Origin: G965203045 sp965203045
GTDB lineage: Bacteria; Pseudomonadota; Gammaproteobacteria; PS1; Pseudothioglobaceae
Assembly: GCA_965203045.1 (NCBI GenBank)
Contig: OZ241850.1
Location: 434,001 to 498,000 of the forward strand
DNA: 64,000 bases
Direction: 5' to 3'
Part shown: one piece after another, positions 1 through 8,049 of the stretch
Layout: every line of letters starts with the position of its first letter
How positions within the stretch are numbered: the stretch's first letter is position 1
The notes under the pieces: generated by a model
What the model was told of the DNA's origin: nothing
Database searches by the model: none
The model's input: the letters and a program-made list of their open reading frames with translations, nothing else
Made by a program: the position numbers and the translations under genes

Positions 1-2564
1 AAACTACGTCCATAATTATCAGCCCAGCCGACATAGGTAACGTGCCAATTATCAAAAAATGAAGCCTTATCATCAACAATGCTGATTCCAAAACGTTTGT
101 TGTGGTCAGTTCCTTTTTTTATGTTCTCTTCATATGCATTAAAGTGAATGAAAATATCACGTATATTTGTATTTTGTTTGAAACTACGTACCATTTCATC
201 CTTAAATTGCTTGACTCGGTCTTGAGAGATGTTTTGCTCTAGTATATATTCTAGTTCCTCTTGTTGTTGTGTTTGTTGCGACTTAGTAAGTAGCTTTTTA
301 AACACACCGACTTTATTTATAGCTTCTTTTGTTAAAACAGATTTCCAGTTATCTTTGTTATTTTCTATATCATCAAGCACTTTAATCAAAACGTTGGGCA
401 AATCTCTAGTATATGATAATTCAATTTGTATAATTTGTTCATCAGCTCTGTCCGCCAATAAAGTTAGGGATTTGATTACATAAAATCTTTCAAGCTTTTC
501 AGTGATTTGTATTGAGTATACTTCTCCTTCATGGTAAGTTTCCATTTCCCAAAAATTCCAGCCCCAAAATTCCCCAATATTATAATTATGGGCTTGCAAA
601 AAGATGTTTGTAAAATCTTTAATCTCAGAGGAGAAGACGGATTGAATAGAATTATAAAATTGTTGTGCTACCTCATCTTGCTTGTTGTGAATAAAATAAG
701 CAAGTATCCAGCTTGCTAAGCCAAAAAACATTTGGTTTTTCTTTGTCTTTATGTATTGCTCAATCTTTTCAATTTCTTTCTGCTCTTTGCTTGGCCTAAA
801 ATGCTTAAAAAGTTCTTGACTTGCTCTTTTGAAGGCTTCAAAACTATTAATATCTCTGCTATCAAAAGCTTTTTTCAAGAGGTTTTGATAAATGATGAAA
901 AAATGAATGCCGAAATCTCTCAAGCTTTCCAACTCTTTTTCATCTACAGCATTTTCTAACTTAGCTTCAACATAAACACCGCAAGTCTCTTTTAAACTAC
1001 GCCACGACCGATCAATAAGAAACTTTTTCAAATTATCATCCTCTTCTTTAAGCGCATATAGGTATAAAAGCTCAACAAACCAAATAAACTCTTGAAATAG
1101 ATAGTGGTCTTGCTTCTCAATAGCCTGCCGTGCAATTGCAGTTGGCAGATACGAAACTGTTTTAATTATTTCTAGGTCATGGCTTTGCATCGCTTTCTTA
1201 AGGATTTGTTTAATATCAGATGATAACCGAAGCACCTCTTCCCACCCTGATAAAGGCTCGTGCCTCTCTTTTCTTGCTTGTTTAGCAGAATACCCACCGC
1301 CATATTTCGTAATAAACTCTAAAAATCCTTCGGCAATTTTGGTGTAAAGATACGCCAACTCTTTCATATATCCAAAGTGCTTATTCTCAATAGCAGTAAT
1401 AAATTGGTCTTTTATATCAGAAACCTCAGATGGTACTTTTTTTGCAAAGTTATCTGTGGTATTGTCAAAAACCTCATAGTGTCTTTTTTCTGCAAAATTA
1501 TCTGCTGTATCAATTATAAAAGCAGATTTGGCAAGAGCCTTTATTTTTTTAAGCTTACTAGTATCTCGTAAAAGTTGCCTATCTAAACAAATTAAAGTAG
1601 GATCTTTTTCATCAACAACGCTATAAAATCTCTTCATCAAATAACGTTGATTATTTTTGGTAGTAGCTTTTAATTTTACTTCCTCTGCCTCATTTGCCAT
1701 ATCGGCACTTACCTGCGGTCTATTACCACTTCCAAATGAGAAACCACTCTTTAATCCCTCCTCATCCACAATATTTGCAAGCTTTTCCAGTGCTTGTAGA
1801 TTAATATCGGATACTATTCCAAATTTTTCAGCTTGAAAACAATAATAATCTGTTCTGTTATCAGTTAAAAAGGGAGAGTATTCTAATTTAATGTTCTCAG
1901 TATTAAGTTTAGAAAATAAAATATTATTGCCAATGCGCTCGTCAATAGCTGAATTAATACCTCGCTTTAGTCTCTCTTGAAATAGTTCAGCCCTTTTTTG
2001 TGCAAAAAGATACTTATTCAAAAGAACTAAAACAATCTTGGAAATAGAGAATATAGCAAATATACCAACAGCTACAACAGATAAAATGTGCCCAAAATTC
2101 ATATCAACCCAAATAAAAGTAAAGAAAACCAATATTTCAGCCACAGTAAGAGGAAATAAATAGCTTTCTTTTAGTAACACCCGTGCCTTATCTTTTGCCT
2201 CATCGTCACGTAAACTTTCAGCAACAAAAATTATCAGCGCAAAAATAATCACACCAATACCAGCATGAATAGCAATTAAATCCTGCAGACTTAGAAAAAA
2301 AGGTAACTCCAAGCGAAACCAGGTGAGTATTTGTTCCAAACAATACGCAAAAACGAAAAATACACCCAGTAAAATAAAAATGAGAAAAAAAGACTTTGGT
2401 GCGGGAATGTAAACTTCAAAAAATAGAGTTTTAAACCAATTTTTTATATCAGATAATAAAATTTTAAAATAATTTTTTTTATCAAAACGACGGAGTTTTT
2501 CTTTCTCCTTTTTAATCAATTGACTTAGCAATTTTTTGCTTTTAGGTCTATTTGAAAAAATCAT
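1..2564 (-). CDS. Large membrane-anchored protein of unknown function (3' end outside window)
   Basis: Reading the minus strand from the ATG at 2564 gives an uninterrupted frame of 854 codons that leaves the window at base 1, so the C-terminus is not seen. The first ~55 residues are Lys-rich and cytoplasmic-looking. Four hydrophobic segments follow at about residues 58-78, 97-117, 137-155 and 159-184. The remaining ~670 residues are soluble, charged and mostly helical in character. I recognise no catalytic motif or family. Codon use and AT content resemble the adjacent R-M genes. Position in a defence-gene cluster suggests, by inference only, an anti-phage or mobile-element role. The ATG has a weak ribosome-binding site, so the exact start is uncertain, but the reading frame is secure. 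Confidence 0.8.
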   Translation of the reverse strand, partial: MIFSNRPKSKKLLSQLIKKEKEKLRRFDKKNYFKILLSDIKNWFKTLFFEVYIPAPKSFFLIFILLGVFFVFAYCLEQILTWFRLELPFFLSLQDLIAIHAGIGVIIFALIIFVAESLRDDEAKDKARVLLKESYLFPLTVAEILVFFTFIWVDMNFGHILSVVAVGIFAIFSISKIVLVLLNKYLFAQKRAELFQERLKRGINSAIDERIGNNILFSKLNTENIKLEYSPFLTDNRTDYYCFQAEKFGIVSDINLQALEKLANIVDEEGLKSGFSFGSGNRPQVSADMANEAEEVKLKATTKNNQRYLMKRFYSVVDEKDPTLICLDRQLLRDTSKLKKIKALAKSAFIIDTADNFAEKRHYEVFDNTTDNFAKKVPSEVSDIKDQFITAIENKHFGYMKELAYLYTKIAEGFLEFITKYGGGYSAKQARKERHEPLSGWEEVLRLSSDIKQILKKAMQSHDLEIIKTVSYLPTAIARQAIEKQDHYLFQEFIWFVELLYLYALKEEDDNLKKFLIDRSWRSLKETCGVYVEAKLENAVDEKELESLRDFGIHFFIIYQNLLKKAFDSRDINSFEAFKRASQELFKHFRPSKEQKEIEKIEQYIKTKKNQMFFGLASWILAYFIHNKQDEVAQQFYNSIQSVFSSEIKDFTNIFLQAHNYNIGEFWGWNFWEMETYHEGEVYSIQITEKLERFYVIKSLTLLADRADEQIIQIELSYTRDLPNVLIKVLDDIENNKDNWKSVLTKEAINKVGVFKKLLTKSQQTQQQEELEYILEQNISQDRVKQFKDEMVRSFKQNTNIRDIFIHFNAYEENIKKGTDHNKRFGISIVDDKASFFDNWHVTYVGWADNYGRS

Positions 2565-2607
2565 AATAAAAATTAAATTGACAAAATCTTCTAGTTAAAA
2601 AAAATTA

Positions 2608-2682
2608 TCAGCAATGAAACCAACGGATTGTCGGGTCAAGTATTGCATAGGGTGATTTGGGGAAATCTTTGTGTAGTGCCAT
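2608..2682 (-). pseudogene. N-terminal stub of a restriction endonuclease (24 codons)
   Basis: An ATG at 2682 opens a 24-codon frame (MALHKDFPKSPYAILDP, then TIRWFHC) that stops at 2608. The pattern MALHxxFPxSPYxILDPxIRWF is how the large DEAD-box restriction endonucleases of BPTD_3080-like two-gene R-M systems begin, from my memory of that family. Nothing downstream continues it; the unrelated large membrane-protein gene starts 43 bp later. I infer a truncated remnant of the restriction gene that once followed fic on this strand. A chance short frame is possible but the match to the family start is good. Confidence 0.6.
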
Positions 2683-2690
2683 AGTTTTAT

Positions 2691-2850
2691 CAACTTAGTT
2701 TGTTTTGCATGTGTGCAATATAAAGTAATTTGCTTTGCATTTTTTTAATTTTTTGCAACACAAAACAGTTTGTTTTGCATGTGTGCAACACAAAGCAGTT
2801 TGCTTTGCATTTTTTTAATTTTTTGCAACACAAAACAGTTTGTTTTGCAT
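2691..2850. repeat. 70-bp tandem repeat (about 2.3 copies) of covarying hairpins
   Basis: The block TGTTTTGCATGTGTGCAA recurs with little change at 2701, 2771 and (with two changes) 2841, giving a 70-bp period. Each period contains two hairpins: CAAAACA-GTT-TGTTTTG (2761-2777 and 2831-2847) and CAAAGCA-GTT-TGCTTTG (2791-2807). An A-T pair in one stem is replaced by G-C in the other, a compensatory change. Decayed copies sit at 2721-2737 and about 2691-2707. The array lies between the fic stop and the restriction-gene stub. A short minus-strand frame through it (2690-2893) encodes only repeat-derived peptide and is not called. There are no CRISPR-like unique spacers. Confidence 0.8.
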
Positions 2851-2867
2851 GTGTACGACATAGAATA

Positions 2868-3983
2868 TCAAAATATATTTTTTCCTTCGGCAATATTAAA
2901 TAATTCAGGGAAAATCATTATCGCTGGTCGCCTCCCTTTTGGTTTATTGTAAGTTTTTACAATATTATTTTTTTCTAGTATTTTTACCAATCGACGGGCA
3001 GAATGACTAGAAATACTAGCATTTTGCACTAATGAGTTTAAGGTAAAAATTGGTCGTTTAAAGATTGCATCAAGTAGAGGTGTGGCAAATTGCGAATGTG
3101 TTAATTGGGGAAGGCGATCTTTAAGGTCATTATATAAATTCAATATCTTGTTTATTTTCTCTAAATTATTATTGGCTTGAGCCTTTACTGCTTTTAAGAA
3201 AAACAAACACCATCCGACCCAATCATGGTTTTTAGAAACTGAGCGTAATCTTTGGTAATATTCGTCACGGTGTGCCTCTAAATACTCACTTATATAAAAA
3301 ACTGGTTGTTGTATCATTTTTTTTTGAAACATAAAGAGTGGTATTAACATACGACCTAAGCGCCCGTTTCCGTCAAGAAAGGGATGGATAGCTTCAAATT
3401 CAACATGCAATAATGCTAGTTGTACTAGCTTATCTGTATATTCACTATTTATGAATTTTTCCCATTGTCCCATTAATTTTGATACTTCATTAGCAGGAGG
3501 GGATATATAATAAGCCTGTTTTTTTGTGCTTCCTTCAGGTCCAATCCAATTGGCAATTTTCCGATATTGCCCAGGAGTTTTATTATGTCCACGAACACCA
3601 CTCATCAATTTTTTATGAGCTTTTAAGACCACTTGATTACAGATAGGAAGTTTTTTCAAGTCTGTAACTGCTTCTGTCATAGCCACACGGTAATTAATAA
3701 TTTCGGCAATATCTAATCTCTTATTTTCTTGAAATTCTTGATTATCCCCCTGGGCCTCAAATTGCAATACCTCTGCCATTGTCGCTTGGGTTCCTTCAAT
3801 GCGACTAGAAAGTACCGCCTCCTGTGTTGTCAATGGAGATAACAAGATTTGCTTGTTACCAACAAATTCAAGCAAACTGTCATAGCGGGCAATAACACTA
3901 TAAGTATCGCCTAACAAAGGAGTAATTTTCTTCCATTGCAGATTTTTAGGAGGGAAGTTGAAATGGTATTTGACAGGACTCAT
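2868..3983 (-). CDS. Fic-domain protein with N-terminal inhibitory motif and C-terminal winged helix
   Basis: A 371-residue protein with the Fic active-site signature HPFLDGNGRLGR at residues 200-211; the His is the catalytic base used by Fic enzymes to transfer AMP or a related nucleotide moiety to a target hydroxyl. An (S/T)xxxE(G/N)-type inhibitory helix, SSRIEG, is at residues 59-64, as in class II Fic proteins where it blocks the nucleotide site. The C-terminal ~70 residues resemble a winged helix-turn-helix. All key residues are present, so it is probably active. Its start codon overlaps the stop of an upstream R-M-like tail (ATGA at 3980-3983), indicating it was translationally coupled to a gene now lost. 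The target is unknown. Confidence 0.93.
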   Translation of the reverse strand: MSPVKYHFNFPPKNLQWKKITPLLGDTYSVIARYDSLLEFVGNKQILLSPLTTQEAVLSSRIEGTQATMAEVLQFEAQGDNQEFQENKRLDIAEIINYRVAMTEAVTDLKKLPICNQVVLKAHKKLMSGVRGHNKTPGQYRKIANWIGPEGSTKKQAYYISPPANEVSKLMGQWEKFINSEYTDKLVQLALLHVEFEAIHPFLDGNGRLGRMLIPLFMFQKKMIQQPVFYISEYLEAHRDEYYQRLRSVSKNHDWVGWCLFFLKAVKAQANNNLEKINKILNLYNDLKDRLPQLTHSQFATPLLDAIFKRPIFTLNSLVQNASISSHSARRLVKILEKNNIVKTYNKPKGRRPAIMIFPELFNIAEGKNIF

Positions 3984-4063
3984 ATTGTTACCTCAATAAC
4001 TTTCATAGTGTTGTTGCCGAAAATATCAACAACCTTGATGGCGTAGACATGCCGGACCCAAGT
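3980..4063 (-). pseudogene. C-terminal tail of a lost R-M gene (probably DNA methylase)
   Basis: The frame reads TWVRHVYAIKVVDIFGN and then NTMKVIEVTI before a TGA that overlaps the fic ATG. A closing segment of the type KVVDIFGNxTMKVxEV is, from memory, typical of the C-termini of proteins in two-gene DNA methylase/restriction systems; which of the two proteins it belongs to cannot be settled here. No upstream continuation exists. The 4-bp overlap with fic shows the parent gene was the upstream partner of fic in one operon. Confidence 0.5.
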
Positions 4064-4131
4064 AAGAAGTTTATGTTACAATCCTGCACCACATCTTTTA
4101 ATTCAGTTATATTTAAGTTATCGTTTTTCAT
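4003..4131 (-). pseudogene. N-terminal stub of a SIR2-like (NAD-binding) defence protein
   Basis: An ATG at 4131 opens 42 codons that include NINFLLGSGMSTP, close to the NFLxGSGxS nucleotide-binding start of SIR2-like domains common in anti-phage proteins. After that motif the sequence runs into DNA that, in another frame, encodes the R-M tail ending at 3980, so the gene is cut off by a rearrangement. The ATG overlaps the TGA of the upstream remnant (ATGA), as in a coupled defence operon. Too short to function. Confidence 0.55.
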
Positions 4132-4329
4132 ATTTCTAGTAATTCCCAGTTATCAAAATTATCAAAGTTTAAATCTTGGTTTTGTTTTTCATAATACATC
4201 CAACGACCACTAAAATTCTGAAGTTCAGTTAAATTTTATGATAAAGTCCACATCAAATAGCTACCACTTTTCATTTTCTTTATATGATACAGCAAAAAAA
4301 TGTATGTCTTGGTTATCGCTGTTAAACCG
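4128..4329 (-). pseudogene. Degraded C-terminal segment of an unknown protein (nonsense codon plus frameshift)
   Basis: Protein-like sequence continues across this stretch only if two lesions are repaired. The first part reads DIHFFAVSYKENEKW, then TAG, then LFDVDFIIKFN. A shift of frame then gives LTELQNFSGRWMYYEKQN, later DNWELLEI and a stop at 4128. The three pieces are contiguous and similar in composition, consistent with one decayed coding region. Its end overlaps the SIR2-like stub by 4 bp. I do not recognise the family. Confidence 0.45.
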
Positions 4330-4545
4330 CTATTGATGATACTCCTCAACAATTTTTATCTCGTCGTTAGTGAGGTTGTAGAGTTGATAGACGAGTTGGT
4401 CTATTTGTTGTTCGTAGTCGCGGACCTTGGCTTGTTTGATGGGGTTTTGTAAATAGTCGTTGTTTTTGGTGATGGCAAGGATTTTGTTTACTAAATTTAT
4501 AAAAGTTTTTTGCTTTACTTGCGATATTATTTTAATAGGTAATGT
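4330..4545 (-). pseudogene. C-terminal tail of a type IIG/Eco57I-like restriction-methylase
   Basis: An open stretch of about 71 codons without a start reads TLPIKIISQVKQKTFINLV, later NKILAITKNNDYLQNP, KQAKVRDYEQQIDQLVYQL and ends NDEIKIVEEYHQ. The order 'Q.PFI.LV.KILAI..-YLQNP-KQ.KV..YE.QID..VY.LY.LT..EI.IVE' is the usual C-terminus of TaqI/Eco57I-type bifunctional enzymes, from family knowledge. It overlaps the last 19 bases of res in another frame. Part of it is more GC-rich than its surroundings. Only the tail remains, so it is a remnant. Confidence 0.65.
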
Positions 4546-7307
4546 CTAAATGCTTTTTCAAATATGTTGTTTTCACTGTTGAATAAAGGCAAGCCTATTA
4601 ATTTATAATCTTCGTTTTCATGTTTTAATAAATCGCCATCGCTATACTTATTGGTAATTTGTTGCAAAAAGTCTTCTTTCCAGCCCTCTCTGCCCTGTCT
4701 AAACAAACCTTCTCTATCCTTAAATTGTCCACCTTTTGGCTCAATAAAAACTTGATAATATAGATTTTTTTGTTTCCCTTGCAAAAATAATAAAAAGTCT
4801 GGCGCAAATCCTCGCCCTTTTTCAAAATCATAAATTTTGTAAACCTCTTCGTTTCTCAATAAATAAACCTTATCATATTTTTGTTCTAAATTTATGATTC
4901 TATTTTGCATAAAATCTAATAATTCTCTTTCTTCACTTGTTCCATTAAACCCGTCAAGCACATACCAGCTATGCCGCAATAATTGCTCTTCAAGACTTTT
5001 ACTTTCCTCGTCAATAATCACGCTTTTTTCTTTTTCCTCACCAAATAAATCATTAAATGAAAAAGGCTTAAATTCCTCTGTTCCTTTGTGTGGATTAGCA
5101 ATTTCTCGTAATTTCTGCATAAATTTTTCAAAAAAATTCAATAGTAGGTCCAATTTTTGTTCATTAGTGATGTCATTAAAATTATTCTTGGTGGTAATTA
5201 TTTTGATTTCAAAATTGCCAATAAATTCTTGTTTAAAAATATCATCTACACTACCTATGTCTAGCTCACTTTGCAGATTATCAAAGCGCAAAAGTGATAA
5301 ATCCTTTTTAGCTTTTTTATTAATTGCTTTTGCTACAATATGTTTTTCAAAATCAGAAAATTTTTTAATATGTGTTTCTCTGTCTCTTTTAAAACTCTCA
5401 AAAATGGTTTCATCTGTATCTTTATCTAGGACAACTTGCTCTTCTTTTAACACAAACTCATTTAATTTATATTCAAAAACAAACTCCTTTTCCAACTTAG
5501 ATAATGTTAGTTTTCTTTTGTGTGGATTGTCCTCTCTCTCATTTTTCCAAACTTTTATCTCCTTAAAAAATTGGCTTTGCTTAAAATCGTCTTTTAAGGC
5601 AAACTTTTTAATTACACGATCATCGTCTATAAATCCTTTATTTTTAAGCTCTCTCTTTAATTCATAAAGGTAGCGATGATCAGGATCATTGCTATGATAA
5701 TAAAACTCTTCTAAAACACGAAGTGGATTTTCTAAATCATTATCAAACTTTCTTTTACTTCTTTCATATTGTTTATAGTCAAATGGGAAATACCTTACAC
5801 CTCGTCCAATGAGTTGTATTTCTTGCACAGTTGTGCTACCCACTTTTCTACGCCCAGCCTTACCCTTGCCTTCATCGCGTCCCTTGTAAAGCCTAACAAT
5901 ATCAAAAAGATTAAGCACGTCCCAACCTTCTGTTAAGCGCTTGACTGTAAAAATTGCCCGAATATGATTATTTTTGTCCTCTAAGCTATTAAGTAATTGG
6001 TCTTGCTCGTCTGTTGTCTTTTCTTTGGTTGTTGCTCTATTATCTTTAGAATTAGTGATTATGCAGTTTTTTTGTGCAAATTCGTCTTTTAGATAATTGA
6101 CAATATCTCTGATATTTATTCCCTCATCTTTGATAAATGCAAGCATTTGTCTAACCCTGCTTTTGCCCTGTTCATACACTTTAAAACTTGCTTGATCTCT
6201 TTTAATGCTATTTTCAATATTTGTTAAAAAACCAAAATCTGTTGGACCTAAATCAGCAATCAACGAAATAAATTTTGCATAATCGCTTCTTGACGCTTCA
6301 ATAACTTTACTTCTAAATAATATAACTGGCTTAAAATTAGCGATGTTATTTTTTAGGGCAATTTGATGGCGATACCAGTTGAAAAGCATAGCTAATAAAA
6401 TCTTTTCTTTATTTTCTAGTGAAGTGGATATAAGGTTTATTTCTTTGGTGTATCCAGCTTTTAAAAAGTCAACAAGTTCAAATTTATAAATAGTTTTTGA
6501 GCGATATTTTTCTCTAACATCAGCCCTTTGAGGTATGGTTGCGGTAAACTCTAATAGGACATTTTTATTGTCTTTTTGTTGTTCAATGTTGACTTTTCTT
6601 AGAATTTTATTTATTACTGTATCTTCCCAACTCTTTTCAACATCTTTTTCACTGGCATTTTGTTTTAACTCCGCTGACAATTTTATCTCTACTTGTCCGC
6701 TTTTCATGGTAGCAGCGTTAAGATGATGTGCCTCATCGCCAATCATTACTAAATCTCTTTTTTGCAACTCCCCAAGAGTAACAGCATTTTCTCTTGCTAA
6801 ATAAACTGCATTATGAAGTTTGTGGATTGAGGTAAATTTAATTTGAATATCATCGGTATCATCAAAGGTCTCTACTTTGCGAATATTTATAGTTTTGTCA
6901 TCAATAATAATATTATGTCTAAACTCGTATTTTGTGTGGTGCTTATTGATAAAATTGTTTTCCGTTTTGTCAACTATATTATTTTGATTTACAAAAAATA
7001 TAAAGTGCCGATAATCTTGTTTATAATATTCTAAAATGAAAGCCGCCATTAGCATGGTTTTGCCGGTGCCGGTTGCCATATTAAACATTAAATGAGTTGG
7101 TTGATTTAAGTCTGCTACAAATTTATGTCTTCGCCTTTTAAAAACATAAAAATACTGCATTGCCTCTCTTTGCCAATACCAAAAATCGTGCTTCAAATTG
7201 CTTGTAATATAATCCGGCACGTTGTATTTTTCATCAGCAACGCTAAGATAATTTTTTATTTTGTAAAACATACTATCGTCTAAGGGCAGCGAAGTTTGCC
7301 CACTCAT
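4527..7307 (-). CDS. Type III restriction enzyme, Res helicase-nuclease subunit
   Basis: A 926-residue superfamily-2 helicase with Walker A ATGTGKT at residues 78-84, DEAH at 191-194, a motif-VI region (IQLIGRGVRYFPF) and, near the C-terminus, APDFLLFL followed by VFIEPKG, the PD-(D/E)xK-type nuclease centre of type III Res subunits. Type III Res needs the Mod subunit for target recognition and cuts DNA with ATP hydrolysis. It starts inside the end of the Ymh-like gene (ATGA overlap at 7304-7307), so mod, ymh and res form one operon. The frame is intact. Its last codons overlap a type IIG-like tail in another frame, so the 3' end may mark an old recombination joint. Confidence 0.92.
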   Translation of the reverse strand: MSGQTSLPLDDSMFYKIKNYLSVADEKYNVPDYITSNLKHDFWYWQREAMQYFYVFKRRRHKFVADLNQPTHLMFNMATGTGKTMLMAAFILEYYKQDYRHFIFFVNQNNIVDKTENNFINKHHTKYEFRHNIIIDDKTINIRKVETFDDTDDIQIKFTSIHKLHNAVYLARENAVTLGELQKRDLVMIGDEAHHLNAATMKSGQVEIKLSAELKQNASEKDVEKSWEDTVINKILRKVNIEQQKDNKNVLLEFTATIPQRADVREKYRSKTIYKFELVDFLKAGYTKEINLISTSLENKEKILLAMLFNWYRHQIALKNNIANFKPVILFRSKVIEASRSDYAKFISLIADLGPTDFGFLTNIENSIKRDQASFKVYEQGKSRVRQMLAFIKDEGINIRDIVNYLKDEFAQKNCIITNSKDNRATTKEKTTDEQDQLLNSLEDKNNHIRAIFTVKRLTEGWDVLNLFDIVRLYKGRDEGKGKAGRRKVGSTTVQEIQLIGRGVRYFPFDYKQYERSKRKFDNDLENPLRVLEEFYYHSNDPDHRYLYELKRELKNKGFIDDDRVIKKFALKDDFKQSQFFKEIKVWKNEREDNPHKRKLTLSKLEKEFVFEYKLNEFVLKEEQVVLDKDTDETIFESFKRDRETHIKKFSDFEKHIVAKAINKKAKKDLSLLRFDNLQSELDIGSVDDIFKQEFIGNFEIKIITTKNNFNDITNEQKLDLLLNFFEKFMQKLREIANPHKGTEEFKPFSFNDLFGEEKEKSVIIDEESKSLEEQLLRHSWYVLDGFNGTSEERELLDFMQNRIINLEQKYDKVYLLRNEEVYKIYDFEKGRGFAPDFLLFLQGKQKNLYYQVFIEPKGGQFKDREGLFRQGREGWKEDFLQQITNKYSDGDLLKHENEDYKLIGLPLFNSENNIFEKAFRHYLLK

Positions 7308-8047
7308 ATTTGTTTTGTGTTTATTAGGTCATAAGCCAAACTGGCTAGTGAAATATAATGAATAGCTAAATTTTTATCTAAGGGACCAGCTGGGGTATGC
7401 GCTCTTTCATTTCTTAGATGTTGGATTGACATGTGTAAAAATTTTACACCTTCACAAAAATCTTTTTCGACTGGAGTAACTGGCTTGTGTCCAAAAATTT
7501 TCTCATAGTTTGACTTATTAAAAGCATCTGTTGCTCTTTCCTTTCCGGTAATATTTTTAAGTTTACTTCTAACAATTTTATACGACTCCTCTACTGCATT
7601 GGAGTAATGTCCATTATTTAATAATCTTTTAACATGGTCAAAAACTTCTTCTTGTAAAGTAATACTAATTTCACCGTTTCTAAATGTTGCTTGAGACTCA
7701 TTTGTCCCGCTTAACAACCTTTTGGCAATCATTCCGCAGACTTTCATTTCAGTAGTGGGAAAAACACTCGGAATAGAATTATTATTTACCATTTGAGCTG
7801 CAATATATGCAAGAAGTTCAACAATAGCTTTCCCAACAGTTTTGTTATCTTCTTTTATCCAAAAGCTTCGCATACGGTTTGCTTTTGAACCACTTCTATA
7901 ATTATATTTTTCGGAATAAATATCTACGCCAATATCATTTTTAAAAAATTCGCCCATTGTGCGATCAGTAAAATCCAGAACAAAACCACCTTTCATCTGA
8001 AAGAGTTTTTCTAACATTACCTTATCTGCTGTAGTTAAGTTGGCCAT
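7304..8047 (-). CDS. Ymh (TIGR02391)/Abi-like protein between mod and res
   Basis: A 247-residue soluble protein. The C-terminal ~110 residues (HYSNAVEESYKIVRSKLK, later FLHMSIQHLRNERAHTP and LASLAYDLIN) look like the Hypoth_Ymh/TIGR02391 family, which overlaps abortive-infection annotations, with the usual 'A..E..K......G' helix and 'RN.RAH' motif. That motif also resembles HEPN-type domains, but an R(x4-6)H nuclease centre is not certain here. It sits 2 bp after mod and overlaps the res start by 4 bp, so it is co-translated with an R-M system. I infer a linked defence or toxin-like accessory role. Confidence is good for the gene and moderate for the family. Confidence 0.75.
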   Translation of the reverse strand: MANLTTADKVMLEKLFQMKGGFVLDFTDRTMGEFFKNDIGVDIYSEKYNYRSGSKANRMRSFWIKEDNKTVGKAIVELLAYIAAQMVNNNSIPSVFPTTEMKVCGMIAKRLLSGTNESQATFRNGEISITLQEEVFDHVKRLLNNGHYSNAVEESYKIVRSKLKNITGKERATDAFNKSNYEKIFGHKPVTPVEKDFCEGVKFLHMSIQHLRNERAHTPAGPLDKNLAIHYISLASLAYDLINTKQI

Positions 8048-8049
8048 AG

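Noticed and set aside
2691..2850. CRISPR array
   Set aside because: The 70-bp units are contiguous tandem copies without unique spacers, and no cas genes are present.
2690..2893. Minus-strand 67-codon frame through the hairpin repeats
   Set aside because: It encodes only repeat-derived Cys/Lys-rich peptide and overlaps the fic 3' end; no family and no conserved start.
4894..5667. 257-codon plus-strand frame inside res
   Set aside because: Antisense to a well-supported helicase-nuclease gene; Ser/Leu/Asn-rich composition as expected from the reverse complement of Lys/Glu-rich codons.
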